Source of the DNA: Akebia trifoliata
Taxonomy: Eukaryota; Streptophyta; Magnoliopsida; Ranunculales; Lardizabalaceae
Length of the DNA stretch: 64,000 nucleotides
Direction of reading: 5' to 3'
Assembly: GCA_017979445.1 (NCBI GenBank)
Contig: CM030711.1
Location: forward strand, 2,976,001 to 3,040,000
The notes below the pieces were generated by a model that was not told the DNA's origin, did no database searches, and saw only the letters and a list, made by a program, of their open reading frames with translations. The position numbers were made by a program, and so were the translations under genes. Shown one piece after another: positions 46,856-56,979 of this stretch. How positions within the stretch are numbered: the first letter of the stretch is position 1; each line of letters begins with the position of its first letter.

Positions 46856-47105
46856 TACTACATGAAAATTAGAAAATTTGACGGGCCAAGGCCCACGAAT
46901 TTTAGAAATCGAATTTCGACGGTTTATGACTGTCAAATTTTTTTATGTATTCCCTGAATTGACGGCTTAGAATAGTTGAATTTCTCCCATCCTCTATTAA
47001 TTTGACAGTTTCAACCTGTTAAAAAAAATTTGGCACCTTGATCCGTTGAATTTTATGAAATTTGATGGCCTTAGGTTGTCAAATATGGCATTTTTTCATG
47101 TTGTG
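46856..47105. mobile_element. CACTA MITE, 250 bp, same family as 2705-2994
   Basis: The left end is TACTACATGAAAA (first base changed from C); the right end read inward is CACAACATGAAAAAATG. Inside are TTTGACGGGCC, TTCGACGG and related tracts, and the family middle block TCTCCCATCCTCTATTAATT. GAC on the left and GGC on the right may be a decayed 3-bp duplication. It interrupts the internal region of the LTR element beginning at 47399. Confidence 0.78.
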
Positions 47106-47398
47106 GGCCCAACCAGTTCGATCGTTGTCGTTAAACAGGGAAAACTCAATCCAAATACTGTTGCCTTGAACAAGTGCTATCCCATGATTTGGGTGGTTGA
47201 ATACCCTGCTGCAGAGCGGGTGCTATTGGTGCAAATCACTCTAAACGTTCTCACAAGCTTTCCATCATGCCGAACAATTCATTAATTTGTTCGGTTCAAC
47301 GTTTCAGTGATTTCTTCAATCCGTTGAGAGGAGTAACATGTTCTTCAAACTCCTTAACAGTCATAATGAAGGCCAGGAATGGTTGCTCTGATACCAAA
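47106..47398 (-). mobile_element. LTR retrotransposon internal remnant with primer-binding site
   Basis: Immediately inside the LTR, the minus strand starts with TTTGGTATCAGAGC (about 47385-47398), matching the 3' end of initiator tRNA-Met, the usual Copia primer. The rest, up to the CACTA MITE, has no long frame and no recognised gag or pol. Confidence 0.65.
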
Positions 47399-47648
47399 TG
47401 TTAGGCTGCTAAGCCAAAAAGAAGAAGAAGAATTGAGAAAGAGAGTTCATAGGAGATAGAGGGGAGAATTCAGAATTAATCTTGCTTATTAAATATGAGA
47501 TATGCCCCCATATATAGAGGTTCTATAAGACTAACTTGCCAATTTGGCTACAATAGAAAATGGAAACCACCTGAAACATAGAAACTACCTAATACAATAA
47601 CACTAAGAAATAACAACTAAAACATGAAGCTAACTTAGGGTCCTAACA
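47399..47648 (-). mobile_element. LTR (250 bp) of a Copia-type retrotransposon, minus strand
   Basis: On the minus strand it begins TGTTAGGACCCTAAG and ends GCAGCCTAACA, with TG...CA ends and short inverted TGTTAGG/CCTAACA termini. A tRNA-Met primer-binding site follows directly. The plus strand shows ATATGCCCCCATATATAGAG near the middle, probably the TATA region. The opposite LTR was not found in the window. Confidence 0.75.
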
Positions 47649-47779
47649 GTAAACTTATGGAAGCGAATCACCAAAGATCTCTTGGTATAGCAAATCTTGA
47701 ATAAGGGTTTGAAGGAAAATTAATGAAACCTGCAAAAAGGGTGATGAAGATCGTGAGGAGTTTGATATGAAAATGCTAA

Positions 47780-48520
47780 ATTAGTTTTATCAGGCATTGT
47801 CTGTGGGAAAAATCATGCACAACTTGATCAAAGAGAAGACGACTACGGAGAGATGGGAGAAGTTGGAGAATCTCTTTATGATGAAGTCTGTAAAAGAGTA
47901 AGGACTTCAGACTGAATAAGATATGAACAAGTTGAAACATGTAAACACATTCAACATGCTCATATCTCAATTATTGAATGTAAATTTGAAGATCGTAAGG
48001 CTTTACTTCTTCTTGTCACACATTTCATGCACAATCTTATTATCATTTGGTTGCTATGAAATAGGATAGGTGTCTACGTGGCACATTTTAGTTGGTGTTT
48101 AAAATACCTCGAGCTCCTAATCAAGCTGTTCAGGCAGCCTAAGGTGTTTGAATTCCAACAAAAATGTGCCATGTAGACACCTAACGTTTTTATAGGAACA
48201 GGACACTGTTCTGGATTGCGTCTCAAAAAAAACATCACCCTGGCTCTCATGTAACCAAAATGATAATCAAGAATGTTGGGTAGTGAGGAATCCACACAAA
48301 TGTCTTTTAGCTAAATCTGATTCTAACCAAGGAAAATGAAGGGGAAGATAAAAGGATAAGATATCAGACAAAAATAAGTCTAAATTCAAATGGAGATGAG
48401 CCAAATATCTTGAGTTCCTACTATTGTCACTGGAAGAGACATATGAAATCGGACTACCATAGCAAATGTCCTAAGGATTTGGAATTAAAAAAAAAAAGAA
48501 CCTCGAATCCTCAAACTCAT
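47780..48520 (+). pseudogene. Decayed Copia gag remnant, interrupted by a MITE
   Basis: Read across several frames, the plus strand gives ALSVGKIMHNLIKEKTTTER, WEKLENLFMMKSVKE and FNMLISQLLNVNL, the capsid region of Tnt1/Copia gag. After the MITE at 48067-48183 a zinc-knuckle-like CHWKRHMKSDYHSKCPKD is readable at about 48426-48480 (the first Cys context is altered). Frameshifts and stops are frequent. Its orientation is opposite to the LTR at 47399, so it is probably a different element. Confidence 0.72.
48067..48183. mobile_element. Short MITE with long inverted repeats
   Basis: The left arm TAGGTGTCTACGTGGCACAT and the right arm ATGTGCCATGTAGACACCTA are complementary with one mismatch, and the pairing continues inward (AGCTCCTAATCAAGCTG region). 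It is inserted within the Copia gag relic. Confidence 0.72.
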
Positions 48521-49869
48521 TTTAGTATGTTATAGAAAGCTTATAAAGTTGTCATGGAGATTTACTCTAAGTCTCCACAAGTATAGTTTACCTTGCTAAT
48601 GCATCGATCTTAGGTTTCCATTATACCTATCAAATGTACACTGATAGGGCACTACGTAAATTTGATGCCAAGATCCATCAAATTGAGTCAAAATCTGCTA
48701 CTTTAACGTTGAATTTACTCCTTTTTTCACATAGTGGGGATTGGTTCAGCATAAACCTTATAATGGTTGTACTATTCTTAGAAGTAACAATGCTTCATGT
48801 AAGGCCATTGAAATAGGAGACTTATGTGGTATGTGCGGATAGGCCATCTGATTGAACGAGGGAGTCTGACTTTGAAGCGGCTAGCTTCAAAATTTTGGAG
48901 CAACCTCCTCATTACATGACATGTAGCTTTTCAAACTTGTTTCACACCCCTACATTTTCGTCAATATTTGGGATATCTCCATGGGTAATCTAAGGGAGAG
49001 GGTTCTACCGAAATATTGAAGCGGGATGGGGGCTTCAAAGTTTTTTTTCCGTGAACGAGGTATGGTGAAACTTTGTTAAATTAGGTAACAGGTACTAGCT
49101 CTCTATGGAGATTATGAGTCACAATCCAATTAGAAAAAAACAGACAGGTCAGTTGCTCCCACTTTGGATATAAAGTCAGTTGTCCAACTGATTTTGCACC
49201 ACTAAAATTCAGAGATACATATATGTATGCAATAATTCCCTTGAGCATAGACCCTCCTTAACATGGATACCTACTTCAAAGAACCCACAACCTCGCTATC
49301 GATGGATTTCGTAGCTTAAGAACTAGCCAATGACACGATACGTGACAATGGCATGAAAGTCAATAAAATTACATTTTCTATTGTGTTTATGCCTTGTATT
49401 CTATTGGTAAAATGGGTTGCACGTTGGACGAGCTTTGTATTATCTTAGTGTTCTCCTGCTCGAAGGTTAGGGTTGATAATTTGGGAAGGGATGGTGTTGG
49501 TTAAGGCTTGGGTAACCAAAAGGGAGTTAGTTTCAGATTGGAAAATCTACGATCTTATAAGTAAAGGTTGTAATCATTCTCATACATGGTGGAACTCTCT
49601 CATCTCTGATATGTGGAAGTAGGCATAGTTGAATCACGTAAAATCTTGTGTTTCTTGTTTGTGACATATTGTAAATTGCTAAATTTGAGGATTCGTGGTC
49701 ACATCCTCCATATTAATTCTCAAGGCCCTAGACAATAGTTTTCGAATCTCTCTACATTCTCTAGTTTCTTGATCCTTCTTTGAGATGATGTTGTAAAAAT
49801 AGGTTGAGTTACCAAAACATGGAATGAAATCATGTTATTTACCGTGGGGGGGGGGGGGGGGGGGGTAAA
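48521..49869. other. Intergenic DNA with decayed repeats
   Basis: No gene recognised. A G run of about 20 bases lies at 49846-49865, directly before the SINE. Confidence 0.45.
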
Positions 49870-49997
49870 GGTGCTAACTTAGCTAAGTTGGTAAAGGAGT
49901 GTGGAGAGTTGATCTCACAACCTAAGTTCAAACCCCATCGAACCCACTTTCATGTTGACATCTAATCATTTTGCTTGCCTAGCAAAAAAAAAAAAAA
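49870..49997 (+). mobile_element. tRNA-derived SINE with poly(A) tail
   Basis: Starts GGTGCTAACTTAGCTAAGTT; TAGCTAAGTTGG fits the RNA polymerase III A box exactly, and AAGTTCAAACCCC further on resembles the B box. The element is about 115 bp and ends in an A run at 49983-49997. Same family as the copies at 53211 and 62347. Confidence 0.8.
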
Positions 49998-50739
49998 TTG
50001 TTATTCATCGGGGTAAATAAGTTGTTTTCTTGAACAGTTAAAAATCTATTAGTATATATTATAAATGCCCCTGATATTAATTTGGTGAAATATCAACTTT
50101 GCCAATATTATCTTATGTCTTTTTTTTTTTTTATATAAATAATAATTATAATAACAGTAAAAAAAAAAATGTGATTTGCAAATATATTGAAATGTGTATT
50201 GCCATGATAATTTCGAGACCTCTGATTGGTAAGCTGGTAAATTTCGTATTAAAAATACTTCACGTTCTCGCGATTTGCTACCTCCCTTGATACACTACTC
50301 AACCTTGTTGGCATTGGTGGTCCAAGGAGAGGCCATAATTTCTTTGTTCTGATTTTCTTCACTATCCCCTCACACGCTTCCATCTTCAGTTTCAACTGAT
50401 TTGGATTGAAAGCTTCAGTGCAATATTGGCATCCGAGGCCAAATCTGATATAATTGTAGGTCTTTGGAGATATCTTAATGTGGGCAATTAATGCCTCAAG
50501 CACTCATCATATTGCCCAAAAGTTCGACCACTAAGGATGTATTGAGTCCATGTCCTTGCGCACTTCTGCCACGCCTTTCTTAGGGTTTGAATTTGAGAAA
50601 ATAAAAATTACATCCCATTAGTTGATTTTCAGCAAAAGCCAACGCATCAACCAACTGAATTTCTGCCGAATTCTTCCTATTTATCCCAAAGGAACCAACA
50701 GTTGAGTCACAATTAATTTGTGCCACACGTCACAAATTT
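49998..50739. other. Intergenic DNA with an unidentified minus-strand open segment
   Basis: On the minus strand, 50503-50252 is open for 84 codons and contains HIKISPKTYNYIRFGLGCQY and EACEGIVKKIRTKKLWPLLG with fairly gene-like composition. There is no ATG-supported gene structure and I do not recognise the family. It may be a relic of a host gene exon. Confidence 0.3.
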
Positions 50740-51050
50740 TAAAAAATAAGGGATCTCAAATTGGAGGTGTCACGTGTCATTAGAGGAGGAGGGTTCCTCC
50801 AAAATTTTGAAGCCGATGGCCGGTTCCAATTTTTTTTTTATAAAGATTACATTACTACTAATAATAAAGTCAAAATTTTCATCGAGATCTGTACGGAGAT
50901 TAAATCTTAATCTTTCTTTATATAGAGAATAAAAGGAGTGATATCTACCGTTGTGTTTAATCATATAAATATATAGGATTGGTTACATTGATTCAAGAAA
51001 TATAATCTGAGATATGATATAAGATCTTGACGGTGAAAATATAAAAATTA

Positions 51051-51212
51051 CTACCCATCAGGGGTTAGTTGAGATGATAAGGACGATTGAGTTTGCTTCC
51101 TAAGTCACACCTTTAAAATTCTCTATGTCTCTCCACATAAAGTAATTATATTTAACTGTCGTATGCGTGGAAAGTGATTGGTAGGATGACCTGTAAAAAA
51201 AAAAAAAAAAAA
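51051..51212 (+). mobile_element. tRNA-derived SINE (copy in duplication C)
   Basis: Starts CTACCCATCAGGGGTTAGTT; A-box-like TTAGTTGAGATGATAAGG and B-box-like GTCACACCTTTAAAAT follow, and an 18-base A tail ends it at about 51212. The same insertion is in copy D at 60631-60804, so it predates the duplication. Confidence 0.7.
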
Positions 51213-51711
51213 CATGAAATCTACTGGCTAAAAATTATCCTTGAGATAAGTATTATTTGACTTTAGAGTATCTTATTTTATCATTTAGGCAATTCATCAA
51301 ACAATATAAAAACAATGACAAAACTTAATAAATCTACCAACCAAAATCTAATTGTTCTCAAACTGTAGGAGTCGACTCATGCATTATTAGACCTTTTGTG
51401 GACATCTGTTTGGTGAGTTGGAGGAGAATTTAGGAGATATCCATTTGAAGGAGTCACAAAAATTTCTATTTATGAAGCTTGAGTTTAGACAAAAATAAAA
51501 TTGAAGATGATGTAAACCCACGAATTCCTAAAAAGCACATAGACAAATAGGAAATATGTAGAGGTTGAGAATTATGGATTGAAATAAAAAAAAATTTAAA
51601 ATAAAGCTTAAAGATGATGAATTTTTTATTAGACAAATCAAAAGAATTTTCTTAGAGATGTTGAAATCAATGGCTTGAAATTTGAAGATGAGATTAAATA
51701 CATGAAAATTG

Positions 51712-52480
51712 AAAATTTTGATAGGAAGATTTGACGGGCTGAGTCCTACAAATTTAAAAATCTAATTTCAATAGTCTATAATCTTGAATTTCTCTCATAT
51801 TCCATTAATTTGACAAATTTGACCCTTTGAAAAGAAAATTGACAATGACATGAGAGAAGAAGGGTTTCTTTTCTTCTTCTTGACTTGTGAGATATTCTGT
51901 TAGGGAAATGTTCAGCACCCTAAGTTTTACCACACACTTTAACAAACGTTTTTTGTCCTACATGGGTTAGAAGTTTTGGAATGAGTTGATTTTTGGTGAG
52001 GATGATCTCTATGATTAGAAGATCATCCTCCCCAAAAATCAGCCCATTCCGAAATGTTTAGCCCCATGTTTACACGTTGAAAAATCGTGGACCGTCCATT
52101 TTTTGTAAATCAATTTTGATGGGGTTAGAAGTTTTGGAATGAGCTGATTTTTGGTGAGGATGATCTCCTCACCATAGAGATCATCCTCACCAAAAATCAG
52201 CTCATTCCGAAACTTCTAACCCATGTAAGACAAAACGCGTTTGTTAAAGTGTGTGGTAAAACTAAGGGTGGAGAACGGGACCCATTCTGTTATTATTCCT
52301 GTCCCTCTCTCTCTCTAAATGAAAATTAAAAATTTTGAAGAAAAATTCAACGGGCTTTGGCCCACAAATTTTAAAAATCTAATTTCAACTGTCAATTACA
52401 TCGAATTTCTCCCATCCTTCATTAATTTAATGGATTTGACTAGTTGAAAAAAAAAAATTGACAATGAAAATGGGAGAAGA
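51712..52480. repeat. Eroded CACTA-family segments flanking the Mutator-like MITE
   Basis: Two stretches (about 51712-51850 and 52316-52480) carry the family signature TTNGACGGGCT...CCCACAAATTT, then TCTCCCAT...TTAATTTGA, in tandem. Both recur in copy D (about 61297-61440 and 61521-61690). They look like decayed relatives of the MITEs at 2705, 46856 and 53991. Confidence 0.55.
51903..52283. mobile_element. Mutator-like MITE, long TIRs, 9-bp target duplication
   Basis: Both TIRs are about 110 bp: the left starts GGGAAATGTTCAGCACCCTA, the right read inward starts GGGTCCCGTTCTCCACCCTT, and both continue AGTTTTACCACACACTTTAA. ATTCTGTTA flanks both sides (51894-51902 and 52284-52292), the 9-bp duplication typical of Mutator-like elements. 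The middle contains extra copies of a TTAGAAGTTTTGGAATGAG...GATGATCTC module, in direct and inverted orientation. Copy D at about 61487-61495 is an empty site. Confidence 0.9.
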
Positions 52481-52527
52481 AGGGCTTCTTCTTCTTCTTC
52501 TTGTTGATTTGTGAGATATTTAATTAT

Positions 52528-52563
<36 letters not shown>

Positions 52564-52584
52564 ACTCACTCACTCACTCACTGA
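52528..52584. repeat. (CT)n(CTCA)n microsatellite
   Basis: A CT run of about 14 units followed by about seven TCAC/CTCA units. In copy D (61720-61742) the CT run is shorter and the CTCA expansion is missing, so it arose after duplication or was lost there. Confidence 0.9.
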
Positions 52585-53210
52585 GTGAGATAGGAGAAAA
52601 AGGGCATGCATTAAATAATTTATGATCAATTTGATATCTAAAATATCTTTTTAGGAAATTATTATATTGACACCCCCATAAACTCTTAGGGTGGTCCAAA
52701 GTTTAAAAAAAAAAAAAAATTTTTTTGAGGGCACTCTTCCAATCTCACTCCTGTCTCAGTTTTATTCATCTTCCTCTTCTCCTCCTCCTCCTTTCTTTCC
52801 TCTAATTCTCCTCCACCACCCTCTCCTCCAATTCTCTACCTCACCTGAGTCGTTAGAATCGTTGTGTTAATATAATTTCTATATCTTTTTGTCTTTCATA
52901 ACGAGATAGTTTGTCCATTATTTGAAGGATTAGAAATTTAAGTTGTTCTTCTCTGACCAACTTTACAACAAAGAGAATTAATAAGGTTTTCTGATTTTAC
53001 TCCTCTCCATAATGTAGTATATTACCTATACCTCCTTCATTCAGTTTAATAAATTTGGAGTTACGTCCCTTGTATTTAGCTATCACAAAGTCTGATCTGA
53101 AATAACAAAATTAATCATACCAATAATTAGAGATGATGGTATTTAATATAAAAATATAAAAGATGGGCATTAATTTCCCTAACTTCAGTTTTAAGTTATG
53201 TAGTTCAAGA

Positions 53211-53330
53211 AGGTGCCAACTTAGCTAAGTTGATAACGGCATGAGAAATATATAATGTTGAACCCATGACCTAAGGTTCACATCTCGTTGAACCTACCTT
53301 CGCCGCTGTTGACCACTAATAATACACTAA
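53211..53330 (+). mobile_element. tRNA-derived SINE (copy in duplication C)
   Basis: AGGTGCCAACTTAGCTAAGT with A box TTAGCTAAGTTGATAA and B-box-like AAGGTTCACATCTC. Same family as 49870. It has a counterpart in D at 62347-62462. Confidence 0.68.
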
Positions 53331-53990
53331 GCGGAAAGGTTGATTCAAACACTTAAATAGAAATGAAATTTTATAGATCGATAAACATTATCAATTACAA
53401 GATGAAGTTAGATCCATTAATCAATTATATAATACAATAAAATAAAATTATAGAAAGATAGAATTGAGGAATGATTCCAATCCAATGATGATAGAAAACC
53501 TCTCATCCTAACATGATTGAGGATCAAATTGACTCTTCGGGGATACAACCAATCTGAATCATAGTTCTTTTAAAAGGAAGAATATCCAAATATTTTACAT
53601 CAAACATTTGTTTTAGAAGGGGCGTGGATCCTTGGTAGTTTTCTGTTGTGAAGTTAGACGGTTGAGAGAGTGCCACTTGGTAAATACATTAAAATCCATC
53701 CGTTGAAATTGTGGATTTCATTGACCGATCATTTTAAAAGCCATAAATCAAGCTTAAAAATAAGATTTTTTTTAATTTCTTTCTTCAAATCTAATCTAAA
53801 TCATTACCCATACAGGCCAAATGTGTTGGATTTTATTTTCAATAGGGCCTCTCAACTATTGGAAGAGTATTACAAGGAATTTTAAAAATAAAACATTACA
53901 GAGGATTTGCTCCTGTTTACAAGGGGGTTTCTCAACCTTTTATGTCAATTTATACTATTTTTTTTAACTCACAGTGCTCATAGAATCTAA

Positions 53991-54274
53991 GATTATGTGA
54001 AAATTGAAAATTTTTGACAACAAATTCGACGGATCAAATCCCACAAATTTTAGAAAGTGAATTTTGAAGGCCTATGGCCGTTGAAAATTTTGATGATCCC
54101 CAATTCGGCGGTTTAGAGCCGTTAAATTTCTCCCATCCTCTATTAATTTAACAGTTTCGGTATGTCGAAAAAAAAAAAAAATTGACAATGAAAAATTTGA
54201 TACCTTGGTCTATCAAATTTTATGAAATTCGACGACTTTAAACCGTCAAATATAGGCTTTTTTTTTATGTTGTG
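53991..54274. mobile_element. CACTA MITE, 284 bp, in duplication C only
   Basis: The left end is GATTATGTGAAAA (a decayed CACTATGTG); the right end read inward is CACAACATAAAAAAAAAGCC. Interior family blocks TTCGACGG, TCTCCCATCCTCTATTAATT and CCGTCAAATATAGGC are present. At the matching place in copy D (63042-63058) there is instead a short unrelated stretch, GATCGATCAATC. Confidence 0.78.
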
Positions 54275-55082
54275 ACATGAGCCCACATATATTGGATTGC
54301 ATCCCAAATTTACAAAACTACCCTTGTTAGACTTGATGCAGCACCCCCACTCGGGAGAGTCTGTGAGCACTAGATCGAATGAAAGATTTGGAGAGCAAAA
54401 AATCTCTCCAATCATTTGAACTTGTAACCTCATGCAATTATGACAAATCATCAGTTCTTCAACCACCTTTATCACTTTACATAAATATGGTTTTTTCTCT
54501 CAAAACCATTATATGTTCCAATATCATTGTCTTGATAAAGAAATTAACAGCTGATAACTACTAAACATTACCATTTCATATTCCAAAGCAATGCTACTTC
54601 ACAATGAATTCTCTTGACAATCTCACTAAAACAAAACTTGGCCCACAAATAGGACCCTAAACCCATTGGTTTGAAGCCCAATAAATCCGACCATCTCTAG
54701 CTTTAAATCCTTAAAAAAGTCCATTAAGCCCAAGTGGCATGTACCGACATCAAGGGGGCGTTTGTTTTGAATTCTAGAATCTGCTTTTAGCTCATAATCG
54801 TATTTCAAAATCCAATGCATTGTTTGGTTGGGATTATCAACCTGATTTTTTCATAATCAAGAACCAAAATCATGGAAAATCATAAACAGCTTTCAAACTA
54901 TTTTTCTTGATTGTCACAAACTATCCACTTACGATAATCTTAAAATACATCTTGCAACAACAATAATAATGATGAATATTTTTAAAATAACAATAATATA
55001 ATTAATAACTAATAATAATAACATCAATATAATTATAATTAATAACAATAGTATTTGGTAATATTTACAAAAGCAACAACAA

Positions 55083-55084
55083 CA

Positions 55085-55122
<38 letters not shown>
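55083..55122. repeat. (AAT)n microsatellite
   Basis: About 13 AAT units in an AAT/AAC-rich zone from about 54960 to 55130. The matching zone in copy D (63740-63945) has differently sized AAT arrays. Confidence 0.88.
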
Positions 55123-55123
<1 letters not shown>

Positions 55124-55181
55124 TTTTTAAATAAAAATACAAACTTATCATAATTTTTTGGGTAATCTTAATCTTTACATG

Positions 55182-55486
55182 TTCCTTAACATGCAATTCA
55201 CTTGAATTTTAATAGAAAATGGCCTAAATATCATCTTTTTCAATTCTTTCAAAAAATCTTTGATTTTTTCTCTCAAAAGTCCATTATCTTCAATATCTAC
55301 AACATGTATTTTACTCACATTTTCAATCTCAAAAAATGTAATTGGATAATTTTTTTCCACAAGATCAGTTTGCAGAAATAGTGTTAGTCAAACGAGATTT
55401 TGGATTTTGAAAATATGTTTCTATAATTTGATTTTGACAAAGTGTTCCATTACTTGCTTAGTAGCACCAACAACAACAACAATGAC

Positions 55487-55521
<35 letters not shown>

Positions 55522-56939
55522 AAAATGATGTTGTAAAGGGATAGGCGATAAGGGGAGGCAAATCTAATAAATTATATTAGTGAGAGATGTGGGTAAAAGA
55601 ACCAATAGAATGACAAGGGTGAGGATGTGTTATCCGAGTTTTGGAATCTTCTTATGTTAAAAAAAAAAAAACACTATTTGTTAATTAAACACATGATTTA
55701 TACTATGCAGCATTAAAATTGAAATCTTCTTTGACTCGGGATTTTCCTTTGTTAAACGTTCTATTAAATCCTCTGCCCTTTTTTTCTTAAAAATTGATGT
55801 TTCATTAAAGACGTTTTTTGACTTCTTCATAGATATGCACATCCATGAGAGACTTTTAGATAGAGAAAATTGAAGGACAAGCACATTTTGAACGAAATTC
55901 CTAGGTAGAAAACTTGGCGCACTAAATTTTTCTTTTATTTCCAACATTTAATTTCATTCTTTCATATTTAATTCCCATTTTCATTTTCTATTTAAATTAT
56001 TTTAAAATTTTAATTAAATTAGTGTGAAAATAAAAATAATAATTTTACTTAAATATTGGTATTTATTTTTTTATTTATTTTAAACTATATATTTTCAATC
56101 ATGAGTCCCATATTTAGAGAATCAAATCGAACTTGGATATAACCAGATCTATGGACAGCCCTCAAATTCCTCAGTATCATAACTTATGGAATCAGATTTT
56201 TGGATCTGGTCCAATACGATCCATTGACACCCGACAGCTCTCATTTCTGGTAAGTAGCATTATCAAGAACACTTAATGGGCATCTCACAAGCTTTAGTGC
56301 CAACCACGTGGACATGTACGGTGACACACTGCAAATCAAGCCACTTCGACAGGAAACAGATGCGTGTTGTACATTCAAGTACGTATGCGCTGACGCAGGT
56401 ACGAAGAGAAGCAATAACTTCTTATTTTTTTCTCTACATTGAAATGAGTTGTGATTTAGACCTATTTCTCCACGTGAATATTTAAAATGCCCATGTTTTC
56501 AAGCTCATGACATGCGACTTCCACCTTATCTACTCTCGGAGATTAATGTAAAATGATTTAAGGGTATATTTGACTTTTTGGAAAGTGAATTTTTATGAAA
56601 TTTGAAAATCATGAAAAAATAGTAGTAAAAAATAAGTAAGATTGAAAAATTAAATTTCATTATTTGATTTTACTTAAATAAAATCATGAAAAAAATATCT
56701 AAAGAAGAAGAAGAAGAAGAAGAAGAAATATGAGAGGAGGAGAAAGAAGATGGGAGGAGGGGGAGAGGTTTGGGGCGAAGGGAGGATGAGGAGGAGGAGG
56801 GGGAAGAGGGAGGGTAGAGGATGTGGCGATGGTGGTGATGACGTTGACGGAGGTGGATGAGGAAGAAGAGGGGAGGATGTGGTGGTGGTGATGGCGGTGG
56901 CGATGGTGACGATGGCAGAGTTGAGGGAAGAAGAAGAAG

Positions 56940-56979
<40 letters not shown>

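Larger units (their letters stand above)
50740..55181. repeat. Segmental duplication C
   Basis: Aligns collinearly with 60326-64000 (copy D), starting at AAAAATAAGGGATCTCAAAT, with scattered substitutions and indels. C has a 381-bp MITE (51903-52283), a longer CTCA microsatellite, and a CACTA MITE at 53991-54274 that D lacks. D reaches the window end while still matching C, so the true size is unknown. No coding gene is visible in either copy. Confidence 0.92.

Noticed and set aside
49870..49997. tRNA gene
   Set aside because: A- and B-box-like motifs are present but no cloverleaf or anticodon arm can be drawn and the unit ends in poly(A); it is a SINE.
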